Source: Latilactobacillus fragifolii (lineage in GTDB: Bacteria; Bacillota; Bacilli; Lactobacillales; Lactobacillaceae). Taken from it: 64,000 nt of DNA. The stretch spans positions 521,219 to 585,218 of the forward strand of contig NZ_CAJOCF010000001.1 in assembly GCF_905332535.1 (NCBI RefSeq). Reading direction: 5' to 3'. The notes beneath the pieces were generated by a model. It was not told the DNA's origin. It searched no databases and saw only the letters and a list, made by a program, of their open reading frames with translations. The first letter of the stretch is position 1. The number at the start of each line of letters is the position of its first letter. Positions 49,513 through 60,366 of the stretch are shown here, in pieces. The position numbers and the translations under genes are program-made.

Positions 49513-49523
49513 CTTTACCGCTC

Positions 49524-50066
49524 CTATTTTGCTTGTAATTGCCAGTAATACAACGCCATAATTGTTTTGGCATCACAGATTAAACCAGCGGCGACCGCGG
49601 CTTGTGCTTCTTCGAGCGTTAATTTTTCGACATTCAAAAATTCATCGTCGTCTAACGAACGCTTATGGGTCACCGGCATTAGGGTATCAGTATAATATAA
49701 AGTCATTAATTCATTTGAAAAGCCGGGTGATGAAAAGAAATTCGTCACATGTACCAATCGATTGGTTGTTAACCCGGTTTCTTCATTTAATTCCCGTAAT
49801 GCGACCTGCTCTAAGTTCGTTTCACCCGGATCAATTTTGCCAGCTGGAATTTCCAACGTCTCACGCTGCATGGGTGCCCGCCATTGTCGGACTAAAACCA
49901 TCCGCTCATCTGCCGTAATTGGAATAATTCCAACCGCGCCATGATGGTAGACAATCTCGCGACTTGCAATTTGCCCATTTGGTAGTGCGACTTGTTGAAC
50001 GGCTAAATCAATAATCTGACCATTGAATCGTATTTCTTCTGAGAGGACCTTTTCTGTATAATCCAT
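49524..50066 (-). CDS. nudF: Nudix hydrolase, ADP-ribose pyrophosphatase type
   Basis: 180 aa. The Nudix box is complete (GKIDPGETNLEQVALRELNE-ETGL), and the following Pro (FFSSPGF) fits ADP-ribose pyrophosphatases. It hydrolyses ADP-ribose to AMP and ribose 5-phosphate. It is the first gene of the nudF-small protein-mtnN unit. Confidence 0.9.
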   Translation of the reverse strand: MDYTEKVLSEEIRFNGQIIDLAVQQVALPNGQIASREIVYHHGAVGIIPITADERMVLVRQWRAPMQRETLEIPAGKIDPGETNLEQVALRELNEETGLTTNRLVHVTNFFSSPGFSNELMTLYYTDTLMPVTHKRSLDDDEFLNVEKLTLEEAQAAVAAGLICDAKTIMALYYWQLQAK

Positions 50067-50242
50067 CTGCTAATGCCACCTTTACCGTTTAATCGCTATT
50101 ATACGCGCATTTAAAATTGTCCGCCATCGTCAATGCTAAATTCAGGTTCACGACTGAATTAAAAATCCATCCTTAGGCGGATACTCTTTTGGCTCAATTC
50201 CTGTTAGAATAAAGGCATCAATTAAATCAGGAGCTGACAATT

Positions 50243-50923
50243 ATGTTTAAAAAAATAACGATTTGGTGCACAGGCATGCTGATGACAGTTGTCTCCATTC
50301 CCGTTCTTGCAATATGCTTTGATATTCATGGTGATTGGGATAATATCATTTGGTTCAGCCTTGGTTTATTATTAGGGCTAATTTACGTCACAATCAACCT
50401 CCACCGGCTCAAACGACAACCAAAATACAAAAAGGATCAGCGTATTTCTCCAAAAATGCTCAAGCATTACCAAGATGCTGGCATGAGTGATGCCGAAATT
50501 GACTTTTTTAGACAAACGATGCAACAGGCTGAAGCACAAATTAAGATACTCGCAAACAATATGCAGGCGCTCCCTAAATTACGGGCAATCGACCTGAATC
50601 ACGACACAACCAAGGTCAGCCAATCGCTTTTTCGCGCAATTGTGAAAGAACCAAAGCGGCTTCATAATGCTGGCGACTTTTTATATCGACACTTACCTTC
50701 AATCAACGAACTCACTAGCAAATACATCGAAATTAATCATCATGAAGTCAAGACAGCTGATACCTACCTCGTTTTAGATAAATCAGCTGCGGCAATCGAT
50801 GCCCTTAGTCAACAGATTCAACAAGACTATGCCAACTTCGTGGCCGAAGACGTTGCTGACTTAGACACAGAAGTCGCCGTCGCCCAACAACAAATTACCC
50901 CAGATCCTAAGGAGGAAAACTAA
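50243..50923 (+). CDS. XpaC family protein (5-bromo-4-chloroindolyl phosphate hydrolysis family)
   Basis: 226 aa. It has two N-terminal membrane helices (about 8-25 and 33-50) and a helical soluble domain ([24 protein letters not shown]). It belongs to the XpaC family, named after an indirect phenotype; the biochemical role is unknown. It is translated with telA, the last A of its TAA stop overlapping the telA ATG, a conserved gene pair in Firmicutes. Confidence 0.88.
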   Translation: MFKKITIWCTGMLMTVVSIPVLAICFDIHGDWDNIIWFSLGLLLGLIYVTINLHRLKRQPKYKKDQRISPKMLKHYQDAGMSDAEIDFFRQTMQQAEAQIKILANNMQALPKLRAIDLNHDTTKVSQSLFRAIVKEPKRLHNAGDFLYRHLPSINELTSKYIEINHHEVKTADTYLVLDKSAAAIDALSQQIQQDYANFVAEDVADLDTEVAVAQQQITPDPKEEN

Positions 50924-52116
50924 TGTCTGAAACGCCTAATCCAACGAATGATTTGATGAACGATTTATTAAAAGATCCTTTTGACCAAGGTGCCCCCGTA
51001 GTCGCTGAACAATCAACACCCCAGGCGGAAGCCACAATGATTCATCAGCTCTCTCCTGAACAACAAGCCCAGGCCGAACAATTAGCACAACAATTGGACG
51101 TCAACGACCAACAAGCCGTCCTGAACTATGGTGCTCAAGCGCAAAAGAAACTCGGGGCTTTTTCGCAAACAATGCTCAATCAAGTCCAAAGCCAAGAAAC
51201 AGGCGAAATTGGTGATGCGTTAACTTCATTGATGTACCGTTTAAACGAAGCCAATCCTGACGAATTACGTGCTGAAGACAGCAACGTTTTCAAGCGGATG
51301 TTTGGTAAGATTAAGAAATCAGTCTACGAAATCACCGCTAAGTATCAGAAAATTGGCGCTCAAATCGATGGCATTGCCGTTAAATTAGATAAAGAAAAAA
51401 AGGCATTAATGCGCGATAATGAGACCCTCGAAACACTGTATGCAAAGAACAAAGCCTACTTTGATGCGCTCAATATTTACATCGCTGCTGGTCAGTTGAA
51501 GATTCAAGAATTAGAGACAACGACCATTCCAGAAGCAATGGAACGCGCCAAAAATAACGATAACCAGATGGTCGTGCAAGAAGTCAATGATCTCAATCAA
51601 TTCAAGAATCGCTTGGAAAAACGGACTTATGATCTGGAATTAGCACGTCAAATCACGTTGCAACAAGCCCCTCAGATTCGCCTGATTCAAAACACTAACC
51701 AGGCACTAGCTGAAAAGATTCAGGCTTCAATTAATACCGCGATCCCCCTCTGGAAAAATCAAGTTGCGATCGCCCTCACCCTTCTTCGTCAAAAAGACGC
51801 GGTCACTGCTCAACGACAGGTGTCTGAAACTACTAATGATCTTTTGAAGAAAAACAGCGCGATGTTGAAGATGTCTTCAATTGAAACCGCCAAAGAAAAC
51901 GAGCGCGGCGTCGTTGATATCGAAACCTTACAAAAAACACAAAACGATCTTGTTGAAACCCTCCACGAAACGCTGAAGATCCAACAAGAAGGACGCGAAA
52001 AACGGCAAGTCGCTGAAAAAGAACTCAATCACATGGAAAACGAGTTGCGCGAACACTTATTGGCTTATACGCAAGGCCAAACCGTTGCTAACAGTGAACC
52101 AAAAGAAGTTAATTAA
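50923..52116 (+). CDS. Toxic anion resistance protein, TelA family
   Basis: 397 aa soluble, strongly helical and coiled-coil protein. Family traits are the central [25 protein letters not shown] and [28 protein letters not shown]. TelA-type proteins were linked to tellurite and cell-envelope-antimicrobial tolerance. The mechanism is not known. Second gene of the xpaC-telA pair. Confidence 0.9.
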   Translation: MSETPNPTNDLMNDLLKDPFDQGAPVVAEQSTPQAEATMIHQLSPEQQAQAEQLAQQLDVNDQQAVLNYGAQAQKKLGAFSQTMLNQVQSQETGEIGDALTSLMYRLNEANPDELRAEDSNVFKRMFGKIKKSVYEITAKYQKIGAQIDGIAVKLDKEKKALMRDNETLETLYAKNKAYFDALNIYIAAGQLKIQELETTTIPEAMERAKNNDNQMVVQEVNDLNQFKNRLEKRTYDLELARQITLQQAPQIRLIQNTNQALAEKIQASINTAIPLWKNQVAIALTLLRQKDAVTAQRQVSETTNDLLKKNSAMLKMSSIETAKENERGVVDIETLQKTQNDLVETLHETLKIQQEGREKRQVAEKELNHMENELREHLLAYTQGQTVANSEPKEVN

Positions 52117-52123
52117 TACAACC

Positions 52124-52165
52124 AGTGCCACATTCGTTAGTTTTTTTACTAACTGATGTGGCACT
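52124..52165 (+). terminator. Terminator after telA
   Basis: Stem agtgccacat / atgtggcact with T-run behind it. Confidence 0.85.
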
Positions 52166-52342
52166 TTTTATCTCTATTAAGCTAATTTAGCAGTTTTAGT
52201 TTACAATACATACGCAATCAAGGCTTTTTCAACTGACTCTTTTTTTATAAACCGTCTTTATATACGTATCCCTTACCCATAAGATGTCTACTATCGTCCT
52301 CAAAATTTATCCTATCAACTAAATAATTTCATCCTAAGCATA
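52166..52342. other. A/T-rich intergenic stretch, nothing recognised
   Basis: No open frame of note, RNA motif or repeat seen between the two terminators that flank it. Confidence 0.5.
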
Positions 52343-52383
52343 AAAAAGGCTTGATTCCTATCAACATTAGAAATCAAGCCCGT
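52343..52383 (-). terminator. Terminator after the MFS exporter gene
   Basis: Stem ggcttgattcc / gaaatcaagcc (near-perfect) with six T on the minus strand. Confidence 0.85.
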
Positions 52384-52452
52384 ACAATATAAAATTAAAT
52401 TATTTTACTATTAGCCGCCATTTTTTTGATGAGCAGCACTATTTTTGAATAG

Positions 52453-53886
52453 TTAAGCTGTTTTGCGCTGTTTCAACATCCGCCAACCGGTTAAAGCTGT
52501 CGCGATTAAACAAATCACTAAGGCCACCATAAAGGCCACATGCATCCCAGCAATAAAAACAGTCGCATGGTCTGGCAGATAGCCTGTCACTTTTTGCCCA
52601 TAATTGCGACTCATTGCACTGTACAAAACAGTCGTTGATAATGAAATCCCAAAGACCATCCCGAGGTTGCGCGCAAGGGCGTTAATTCCACCCGCAATGC
52701 CTAAGTCTTCAACACCAACCGAACTCATGACAATCGTATTATTCGGTGCTTGGAAAATTCCATTGCCAAGGCCAACTAAGCCGACAAAGAACATGAATAA
52801 CCAGATAGGGGTGTGCAGATTCATCAACATATAGCCAATCTGACTGATGGCAATCAACACTAACCCGATAAACGTTAACCTTTCCGGCCCAATTCGATCC
52901 GAAAGACTGCCAGCAATCGGTGCGACCACCACTTGGACAATTGGAAAAATCATCAAGCTGTAGCCGGCAAGATTAGGCGCTAAGCCTAGCGCATTTTCCA
53001 AATAAAATGGTGAAATCACGTTGAAAAAGAAATTAACGATAAAAATCAAGACCGCACACATTAAACTCAGACTAAAATCAATATTTTTGAATAATCTAAA
53101 TGATAATAAGGGTTGTTCAACATGTTGTTCGAGCCAAACAAAGATGCCAGCACTAATGAAAGCCACCATAAAGGCCGCCAAAATGATTGGTGCTGTAAAG
53201 CCGATTTGTTGGCCAATAAAAATACCGAGAAATAAGCTAACAATTAAGCCTGCAAAACTGATAAACCCCATATAGTCAATTTTTTCATGCGTTTTAATAA
53301 TATCCTGCGGTAAAATAAAATGACCAAAAATAATGGTTAAAAGTCCAATTGGCACGTTAATCCAGAAAATATAGCCCCAACTAAAATGCGCTAAGATTAA
53401 CCCACCAATTCCTGGCCCAGCAATGCTGCCTAATGCAACGAACGATCCCGTTAGCCCTAATGCGCGCCCCCGTTCTTTGACTGGAAAGACTTCAGTGATG
53501 ATGCCATTGTTATTACTCATAGTCATCGAAGCGCCAAGGGCTTGAATAACCCGAGCTCCTAGTAGTAACGGTAAGCCACCGTTGAAGCCACATAACCATG
53601 AACCAATCACGAATAAGAAAGTTCCAATTTTAAAAACTTTGACTTTTCCAAATGCATCGCCAATTTTGCCGAATAGTAACAACAAGGCACAAATCATAAT
53701 CAGATAAATCGACACAATCCATTCCGCTTGATTCATCGGAATCTTTAAATCACGGCTCATAACTGGCAGCGCAATATTGACAATGCTGCCATCAAGCGTC
53801 GACATGAAGGTAAATAGTCCAACAGCCATTAATATTCGCCAACGATTTTTTTGAACTTGCGGATTATCCGCATAACTTAATGCCAT
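52453..53886 (-). CDS. MFS multidrug exporter, DHA2 (14-helix) family
   Basis: 477 aa with about 14 membrane helices. Motif A is in LLLFGKIGDAFGKVKVFKIG and motif C-like glycines in GSIAGPGIGGLI; DGSIVNIALPVMSRDL in helix 1 is the DHA2 signature. Proton-coupled export of drugs is the family role; the substrate is unknown. It is monocistronic with its own terminator and lies next to the tyramine cluster. Confidence 0.87.
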   Translation of the reverse strand: MALSYADNPQVQKNRWRILMAVGLFTFMSTLDGSIVNIALPVMSRDLKIPMNQAEWIVSIYLIMICALLLLFGKIGDAFGKVKVFKIGTFLFVIGSWLCGFNGGLPLLLGARVIQALGASMTMSNNNGIITEVFPVKERGRALGLTGSFVALGSIAGPGIGGLILAHFSWGYIFWINVPIGLLTIIFGHFILPQDIIKTHEKIDYMGFISFAGLIVSLFLGIFIGQQIGFTAPIILAAFMVAFISAGIFVWLEQHVEQPLLSFRLFKNIDFSLSLMCAVLIFIVNFFFNVISPFYLENALGLAPNLAGYSLMIFPIVQVVVAPIAGSLSDRIGPERLTFIGLVLIAISQIGYMLMNLHTPIWLFMFFVGLVGLGNGIFQAPNNTIVMSSVGVEDLGIAGGINALARNLGMVFGISLSTTVLYSAMSRNYGQKVTGYLPDHATVFIAGMHVAFMVALVICLIATALTGWRMLKQRKTA

Positions 53887-53950
53887 CTGGAAATCACTTT
53901 CTTTCTTTTAAATTTATTTTATTATACCGTGATTTTAGTTAAATATAAAA

Positions 53951-53988
53951 AAACTTCCCCAATCAATAACGGTTTTTGATTGAGGAAG
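53951..53988 (-). terminator. Terminator after nhaC
   Basis: Stem aacttccccaatca / tgattgaggaagtt with T-run on the minus strand. Confidence 0.88.
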
Positions 53989-53994
53989 TTGCCA

Positions 53995-55392
53995 TTACTT
54001 CACTTGTTTTTTTCTATATCGCCAAGTAACTAAGGTAAAACCAATCACAATACTGATTACTGGTTCAATAAAGGAATAAGTAGCAAACGGTACATAATCA
54101 ATTGGATTAACGCCAAGGGTCCCAGCTATGAAAATGCCACTGACGCCCCATGGGACTAAGGCATTTACTGCTGAGCCACCAGCTGAAAGTGTTCGACTTA
54201 AATACTTACGGTCCAATGACAATTTGTCATATGCTGATTTAAACGTTTCTCCGGAAAGAATCACTGATAAGTATTGTTCCCCCACCAAGAAGTTGATCCC
54301 AGTTGCACTTACAATCGTCATCATAATCAGCTTGCCTGGCGTGTTAACGAACTGCTGAATATTCGTAATCAATACTTCAACCACCTGATACTTAATCAGC
54401 AAGCCACCAAGTGATAGTGCCAGGATGATGAGGGCCGCTGAGCCTAACATACTTGCCATGCCCCCTCTGGTAAGGAGCATATTCATTTGTCGATTACCTG
54501 TCTTAGCCACGAACCCATTCATCAGCATGTCACACAATTCTTTTAGACTGTAATGGGCCTTACTCCTAAATAGAGTGATAAAAACAGCAGTAAATGAACT
54601 GGTTAGTAACGATGGAATTGCCGGTACTTTTAACCATGCAAAAATAAACAAGATAATGACTGGCAAAATAGCCCAAAATGAAATGTCAAAGTGTGTCATC
54701 AACACATCTGCCATTTGCTGAATACCAGCCATATTAGCTGATTTCGCACTACTACCAACCACCATATAAAATATAAGCGCAATTAGCGCTGCTGGCAATG
54801 CCGTTTCAGCCATACTTTTAATGTGATCATAAACATCAATTCCAGCAATCCCGGATGCTAAATTAGTGGTATCTGACAAGGGTGAGAGATTATTCCCTAA
54901 AAACGCCCCCGACACAATGGCGCCCACCGTCAATGCGGTTGAAAAGCCCAATATATGGCCAATCCCTAAAAAAGCAATCCCCATTGTTGAAATGGTTGTA
55001 AACGAGCTGCCCACGGTAATGCCAATGACAGCACATAACAGAAAAATAGTGGGAATAAAGAATTTAACCGACACCAGCTTAAACCCATAATACATGATTG
55101 TGGGAATGGTCCCACTAGCAATCCAAGTTGCCACGAGCACCCCAATCAGTAGAAAAATAATAATCGGAATCATTCCCGGTTTAATCCCTTCAACTATGCC
55201 ATCATGAATTTCATCCCAAGAATACCCACGAAACTTACCATAAAATAAGAGGACCGTAAAAACCATTAAGATTGGAATATGCGGTGTCATCTTGTATTTA
55301 ATGATTAAAATACCAAGACAAGCTAACATCCCGACCAAAATCACAATCGATTCCAGTAAACTTGTTGGCTGTTTCTTTTTTTCTTGTGTCAT
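53995..55392 (-). CDS. nhaC: Na+/H+ antiporter NhaC family protein of the tyramine cluster
   Basis: 465 aa, about 11 membrane helices, NhaC-type glycine- and asparagine-containing segments (GAFLGNNLSPLSDTTNLA). The ATG at 55390-55392 with GAGGG is the start. In tyramine-forming lactobacilli and enterococci an nhaC gene closes the tyrS-tdcA-tyrP-nhaC locus, as here. It may help pH homeostasis; direct evidence for a Na+ substrate is absent. Confidence 0.88.
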   Translation of the reverse strand: MTQEKKKQPTSLLESIVILVGMLACLGILIIKYKMTPHIPILMVFTVLLFYGKFRGYSWDEIHDGIVEGIKPGMIPIIIFLLIGVLVATWIASGTIPTIMYYGFKLVSVKFFIPTIFLLCAVIGITVGSSFTTISTMGIAFLGIGHILGFSTALTVGAIVSGAFLGNNLSPLSDTTNLASGIAGIDVYDHIKSMAETALPAALIALIFYMVVGSSAKSANMAGIQQMADVLMTHFDISFWAILPVIILFIFAWLKVPAIPSLLTSSFTAVFITLFRSKAHYSLKELCDMLMNGFVAKTGNRQMNMLLTRGGMASMLGSAALIILALSLGGLLIKYQVVEVLITNIQQFVNTPGKLIMMTIVSATGINFLVGEQYLSVILSGETFKSAYDKLSLDRKYLSRTLSAGGSAVNALVPWGVSGIFIAGTLGVNPIDYVPFATYSFIEPVISIVIGFTLVTWRYRKKQVK

Positions 55393-55431
55393 TTGAACAC
55401 CCTCTAACTGATTCAATTGTCAAAACTATGA

Positions 55432-55467
55432 AAAACGGCCAACCTTTTAAAAGCTGACCGTTTTTTG
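55432..55467 (-). terminator. Terminator between tyrP and nhaC
   Basis: Imperfect stem aacggccaacctttt / aaaagctgaccgtt, followed by T on the minus strand; may allow read-through. Confidence 0.7.
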
Positions 55468-55470
55468 AAA

Positions 55471-56892
55471 CTATTTTTGTTGCATATCTTTTTGAATATC
55501 AATTAACCATTGATCATTCTTATATTTACTAATAATAAATGGAATAACTGTAAAGACAATTGAAATGATAACAACCAATAATGATTGTGATAAGCTTGTT
55601 GTGAATAAGGTTGCGAAGACAATAATGGCAATCCCTAAAATCAAAGCAATGGAAACTGTCCAAACTAAGCCGTTACCTTTTTTACCAATTCGGTATGGCC
55701 GCTCTAAATCCGGTTGATCTTTACGTAATTTCAAGACCGCTACGGCGATTAATAAGTAAACAATTGCATACAAAATCGTTGTTGCATTCGTTAACGTTAA
55801 GAATACGCCGTTGACGTCTTTCATAAAGCCATATAATAAAGCAAATAATGAAATTGCGATGGTTTGTGTTAAGACAACATTTTTTGAAACGCCATATTGG
55901 TTTTGTTTGTGGAAGCCTAATTTTGCTGGTAAATAACCGTCACGAGCAACTTGAATGATAGTCTTTGAAGGACCTGTGACCCATGCAGATAATTGCAATA
56001 AGACCCCAATGAAAACCATAAAACTAAAGACATTGGCGATCATTGTTGGCCAACCAAGAATTTGACAATAAATTAAGATTGGTTGGGTAATGTTTGAAAG
56101 TTCCATTTTACCCATTGGGACAACATTAGCAACTAACATTGCGTTTACCAAGTTCAAGACAACTAACCCAATTAATGAAACGAAAATCCCTTTCGTAAAG
56201 GTTTTTGATGGGTTGTGTAAACGGGGAATAAAGACAGATGACATTTCAATCCCAGTAAAGATGAATGAGATCCCCGCCATATATTTCAATGATGATAAAC
56301 CGTCTTTAGTTGGAATTAATTTGCTCATTGAGAAATGTCCCAATGTTCCGCCAGGCATAATTCCGTTTTTGATAAGTGCTGCAATGCCCATAACCGCCAT
56401 AATAACGATTGGAATGTAAACACCTAACCAAACACCGATATTACCGCCGACTTTAGCCATGTCATATTTTAAGTTTAATAAGGTAATGATCCAATAAAAT
56501 ACTAGGATACAACCAAGAACAAACCAGTGGTTATTCCCTAAGGTTGGATTACCAAATGAATTACCTAACAAAGGCCCGATAGTTGAAGCAACCATAACCA
56601 TTCCTGGGAACATTTGTACCCAAAGTAACCAAGCTGCAACAAAACCTAATTTACTACTTAAAGCTGTTTTAATCCAAAGTTGTGGGCCACCTTCTTCAGG
56701 CATTGCAGTCCCTAACTCACCAGCAATCAAAGCGATTGGTAGTGCGAAGAATAATACCGCAAAGATTGAATAACTGATTTGAGCCCAACCGGTTGCAGCT
56801 AACGTCGGAATACTACGAACAGTTGCACATAAAGCCATTGTTAAACCAATAAAGGTTCCTAAAGCAATTTTATTAACTTGTTTATTTTTCAT
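55471..56892 (-). CDS. tyrP: Tyrosine/tyramine antiporter TyrP (APC family)
   Basis: 473 aa amino acid permease with 12 membrane helices. APC features are a first helix after MKNKQVNKIALGTFIGLTMALC and EEGGPQLWIKTAL. It is close to glutamate/GABA-type exchangers. Placed directly behind tyrosine decarboxylase, it should import tyrosine in exchange for tyramine, which makes proton motive force together with decarboxylation. Confidence 0.92.
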   Translation of the reverse strand: MKNKQVNKIALGTFIGLTMALCATVRSIPTLAATGWAQISYSIFAVLFFALPIALIAGELGTAMPEEGGPQLWIKTALSSKLGFVAAWLLWVQMFPGMVMVASTIGPLLGNSFGNPTLGNNHWFVLGCILVFYWIITLLNLKYDMAKVGGNIGVWLGVYIPIVIMAVMGIAALIKNGIMPGGTLGHFSMSKLIPTKDGLSSLKYMAGISFIFTGIEMSSVFIPRLHNPSKTFTKGIFVSLIGLVVLNLVNAMLVANVVPMGKMELSNITQPILIYCQILGWPTMIANVFSFMVFIGVLLQLSAWVTGPSKTIIQVARDGYLPAKLGFHKQNQYGVSKNVVLTQTIAISLFALLYGFMKDVNGVFLTLTNATTILYAIVYLLIAVAVLKLRKDQPDLERPYRIGKKGNGLVWTVSIALILGIAIIVFATLFTTSLSQSLLVVIISIVFTVIPFIISKYKNDQWLIDIQKDMQQK

Positions 56893-56928
56893 TTTTACTT
56901 TTCCTCCGATTTCATCTCACAATAAGAA

Positions 56929-56946
56929 AGCCGCTTGCGCGGCTTC
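56929..56946 (-). terminator. Weak hairpin between tdcA and tyrP
   Basis: Stem agccgc / gcggct with a four-base loop and only a broken T-run (TTCTTATTG) on the minus strand. Probably partial termination lowering tyrP expression. Confidence 0.45.
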
Positions 56947-56972
56947 TCTTTTTACTAAACAATTACTTAGAA

Positions 56973-58838
56973 TTATTTACGATCTTCGTAAATGGCTTCT
57001 AATTTTTCTTGCATAGCTTGTTTGATCTTAGGAGCAAAGTAATCAAAGTTTTCTGCTTTGTTCATATATGGTGTCATAACAGCGGCCCGAAGAACCGTTA
57101 CTTTACCGGCTTCTTTCCAACCTTCTTCAGTAACGCCTAAGTTATTAACAAACTTGAATGGGCTGTTACCATAATCTGGAATAGCAAAATCAGTATGTGA
57201 TGTTAGGTATTCGTTACCATAGATGCTACCAGTTACATATGAAGCTTGGTTGTAGAATTCGTGATTTAATGCGTTCATTTCGACAAGGTTGTTATTACCT
57301 TTTTCTTGGAAGACATAGTCAACCATGTTGAAGTCAGGGTCTGTTAAAGGATGAACTTCAATTGTCTTGTCGCCAACTTTAAATTCTAAATCACTTAAGA
57401 AGTTGTAGAAACGACGAGCACCTTCGATTGAAGCCCCAACTAACTTACCATAACCAGTGACGTTCAGTGGTAATGTCTTATGGGCAGCCCATACTGATGC
57501 AGCAGTTGCGCCAGCTTTTGAACCTTCAAGAATGTATGCCCCTAATAATGCAGGAATATCAGCGCCTTTTTCAAAGACGTATGTTGCGAAGTATGAAATC
57601 ACATCGCGCATACGGATATCTTGAATGGCAATCCCACCAGCTGAATAAGGAATGTAACCCATCTTGTGTGGATCAATTGTAACTGATTCTGCTTCAGGGA
57701 ATGCAGCATATGCCTTATACGTATGTTCTGAAATAAGGTTTTCATCTTCAGTAAAGACATTGTATTCAGCGAATTTACTTTGTAAGTCTTTGTATGGCAT
57801 TAATTTGTTATCTTCATCAAGTAAGATAGCACGACCATAACCACCGTAAGCAGCATCAATGTGGAAGTAGAAATAGATGCCTTCTTTAACAAGTTTGTTA
57901 CGTAATTCAGCAATTTCATTGATGCCGTCAACAGCCCCTTCTTCAGTTGAGCCAACAACGCCGACAACCCCAAGAATTGGTGTTTCTGTGCTTGCTAATT
58001 CACGAATAATTTTTTCTAATTCATTAATATCCATCCGGTAATTTGAATCAACTGGTACAGGAATGACTTGATCCAAACCGATACCGATAATATCAGCGGC
58101 TTTTAACCATGAATAATGTTTTGTTTGTGGTACTAACCATTTGCCTAACTTATCAAGATCTTTACCACCACGAGCTGATTTAGCTTTGATTTCATCGATC
58201 TTGTCGCCGTTAGCTTCAACTAAATCCATAATTTCTTTAGTTGACATGTTTGATAATTCCCAGTCTGTCTTACCAGCAACAATCGTTGGATCAACAGCCT
58301 TCATTGCAAATGGAAGTGATTTGATATTACGTGCATACCATAACCCTTCCAAGTTAGCTAATGAGCCATCAGCCACAATGTGGCCCCAGCCATTTTTGTA
58401 ACCCATCAATGTTGCAAATTCCAAACCAACTTCTTCTTCCATTTGGGAAGTTGCGGGTGATGATTCATAAGCAACGTTATTACCATTCCATAACATTGCA
58501 TAGTTATATGCCAAAATGGCTGGCATTAACGTTTCTGAGTTCATATGTCCCCAGTAACGGCCAGCATTATGCCAAGGAACTGATTGTGAACGTAAACGTG
58601 ATGAAAGTTCATCTAAAACGTCTTTCATGTTATTAACTGTTCCTTGGAACTCAGGTGATGTTTGTTGTTCAGCTGAAATCATTGGTTTGTCTTGTGGCAT
58701 ATAGTTTTGACGCCATCCAAGATGTTCATCAACCAACTTACCTAACAAATCCTTATACAGTTGACCATTCTCAGCTTTATCACCGATAAATAGAGCAGAT
58801 AAATCTGTATCTTTTGCACTAAAACTAGTGTTACTCAT
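56973..58838 (-). CDS. tdcA: Tyrosine decarboxylase
   Basis: PLP enzyme converting tyrosine to tyramine and CO2, consuming a proton. It is 621 aa, the length of the Lactobacillus/Enterococcus enzymes. The PLP Lys is in [16 protein letters not shown], and HIDAAYGG is the conserved Asp-Ala region. The start at 58836-58838 ([14 protein letters not shown]) follows AGGAGG. It will often also decarboxylate phenylalanine weakly. It lies between tyrS and tyrP. Confidence 0.96.
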   Translation of the reverse strand: MSNTSFSAKDTDLSALFIGDKAENGQLYKDLLGKLVDEHLGWRQNYMPQDKPMISAEQQTSPEFQGTVNNMKDVLDELSSRLRSQSVPWHNAGRYWGHMNSETLMPAILAYNYAMLWNGNNVAYESSPATSQMEEEVGLEFATLMGYKNGWGHIVADGSLANLEGLWYARNIKSLPFAMKAVDPTIVAGKTDWELSNMSTKEIMDLVEANGDKIDEIKAKSARGGKDLDKLGKWLVPQTKHYSWLKAADIIGIGLDQVIPVPVDSNYRMDINELEKIIRELASTETPILGVVGVVGSTEEGAVDGINEIAELRNKLVKEGIYFYFHIDAAYGGYGRAILLDEDNKLMPYKDLQSKFAEYNVFTEDENLISEHTYKAYAAFPEAESVTIDPHKMGYIPYSAGGIAIQDIRMRDVISYFATYVFEKGADIPALLGAYILEGSKAGATAASVWAAHKTLPLNVTGYGKLVGASIEGARRFYNFLSDLEFKVGDKTIEVHPLTDPDFNMVDYVFQEKGNNNLVEMNALNHEFYNQASYVTGSIYGNEYLTSHTDFAIPDYGNSPFKFVNNLGVTEEGWKEAGKVTVLRAAVMTPYMNKAENFDYFAPKIKQAMQEKLEAIYEDRK

Positions 58839-58855
58839 AACAAAAAATCCTCCTA

Positions 58856-58891
58856 AATGTAGATATAGTATAACCCCAATCAATACAATAC
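58856..58891 (-). repeat. Left arm of a 36-base inverted repeat in the tdcA leader
   Basis: On the minus strand it reads TTGTATTGATTGGGG, TTATACTATA, TCTACATT, just ahead of the tdcA RBS. It contains a -10-like TATACT. A second, inverted copy lies at 58986-59022. Confidence 0.7.
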
Positions 58892-58947
58892 GCCCCTTGT
58901 AAGAAAAAGTAAACCATAATAACGCTTACATTTTTTAGGAAAACGAA

Positions 58948-58978
58948 AAATAGCCGTCAAAACGCGTTTGACGGCTAC
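58948..58978 (-). terminator. Terminator between tyrS and tdcA
   Basis: Stem tagccgtcaaa / tttgacggcta with T-run on the minus strand. Confidence 0.88.
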
Positions 58979-58985
58979 TCTTGCT

Positions 58986-59022
58986 GTTGTATTTTTGGGG
59001 TTATACTATAATGCTCTACATT
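58986..59022 (+). repeat. Right arm of the inverted repeat, between tyrS and tdcA
   Basis: Reads TTGTATTTTTGGGG, TTATACTATAAT, CTCTACATT on the plus strand, matching the left arm with a few changes and a four-base insertion. It contains TATAAT pointing towards the tyrS end. Confidence 0.7.
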
Positions 59023-59085
59023 CACGAAGAACTCAGTAACATTTAGTATAGATACAAAAGCCTTCATTTAGTTTTTGGAACGTCA

Positions 59086-60348
59086 CTAGTCGGTAACACG
59101 TGCTAAGAAGTAATTCTTCTTCCCACGGCGGATAATCACGAACTTACCATCAAAGCTAGTCATTGGATCAATCATTGCATCAGTTTCTTGGATTCGATCG
59201 CCATTAATTGTGATGGCGCCATTTTGAACATCTTCACGTGCTTGACGTTTTGAAGGTTCAATCCCCGTATCCACTAAGAAGTCGACAATGTTCTTTGCTT
59301 CTTGACTAATTTCAACTGATGGTGCTTTGCCAAAAGCTTGTTCTGCTTCAACAACATCTAAAGCTTTGATATTACCTTCAAAAAGTAATTCAGTAATGTG
59401 TTCTGCTTCATCTAATGCTTCTTGCCCATGCACAAAACGTGTCACTTCTTGTGCTAACCGTTTTTGCGCTTCACGTTTTTCAGGTTCAGTTGCCACTTTT
59501 TGTGCTAATTCTTCAATTTCATCTTCTTCCAAGAATGTGAAGAATTTCAGGTATTTAACAACATCGCGGTCGTCTTGATTTACCCAGAATTGGTAGAATT
59601 CGTATGGTGAGGTCTTTTCAGGGTCAAGCCAGATTGCGCCGCCTGCTGTCTTACCAAACTTAGTACCATCAGCTTTTAACATTAATGGAATCGTTAAGCC
59701 GTAAACTGGTTCGTCACTACCTTCAAGTTTGTGAATCATATCAATCCCAGAAGTAATGTTTCCCCATTGGTCGGCCCCACCAATTTGAAGTTGAATGTTA
59801 TGTTCGTCATGTAAATGCTTGAAATCAATTGATTGTAAAATTTGGTATGTGAATTCAGTAAATGAAATCCCGACTTCCAAACGACTAGCAACAATGTCTT
59901 TAGCTAGCATTGTATTGATATTAAAGTTTTTACCGTAGTCTCTTAAAAAGTCCAATAATGAAATTTTTGACAACCAATCGTAATTATTAACAAACGTGAC
60001 GTTGGCATCTTTACCAAATAATTTCCGCATTTGGCTTGATAAAGCTTCGACATTTTTTTGAACCTTTTCCATTGTTTGTAACTGCCGTTCTGAGTTACGC
60101 CCACTTGGATCACCAATGGAACCTGTCCCACCACCAATTAGGATGTATGGATGATGGCCGGCTAATTGAAAACGCTTCATCATCATAAATGGAATCAAAT
60201 GGCCGATATGCAAACTATCGCCAGTTGGATCAGCACCACAGTATAAAGAAATTTTGTTATTTTCAACTAATTCACGTAAACCTTCAGCATCTGTTTGTTG
60301 GTTGATGGCATCCCGCCATGTTAATTCATCAATAATATTTTTTCTCAT
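59086..60348 (-). CDS. tyrS: Tyrosyl-tRNA synthetase
   Basis: Class I synthetase, 420 aa. HIGH motif variant is HIGH (DSLHIGHLIP), the KMSKS-loop variant is KFGKT, and a C-terminal S4 domain is present (SKRQAREDVQNGAITING). The ATG at 60346-60348 lies eight bases after AGGAGG. It is preceded by a T-box leader and followed by tdcA, as in other tyramine clusters, where this tyrS is often a second copy that senses tyrosine. Whether it is the only tyrS here cannot be told. Confidence 0.94.
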   Translation of the reverse strand: MRKNIIDELTWRDAINQQTDAEGLRELVENNKISLYCGADPTGDSLHIGHLIPFMMMKRFQLAGHHPYILIGGGTGSIGDPSGRNSERQLQTMEKVQKNVEALSSQMRKLFGKDANVTFVNNYDWLSKISLLDFLRDYGKNFNINTMLAKDIVASRLEVGISFTEFTYQILQSIDFKHLHDEHNIQLQIGGADQWGNITSGIDMIHKLEGSDEPVYGLTIPLMLKADGTKFGKTAGGAIWLDPEKTSPYEFYQFWVNQDDRDVVKYLKFFTFLEEDEIEELAQKVATEPEKREAQKRLAQEVTRFVHGQEALDEAEHITELLFEGNIKALDVVEAEQAFGKAPSVEISQEAKNIVDFLVDTGIEPSKRQAREDVQNGAITINGDRIQETDAMIDPMTSFDGKFVIIRRGKKNYFLARVTD

Positions 60349-60366
60349 CAAAATTTCCTCCTAAAT

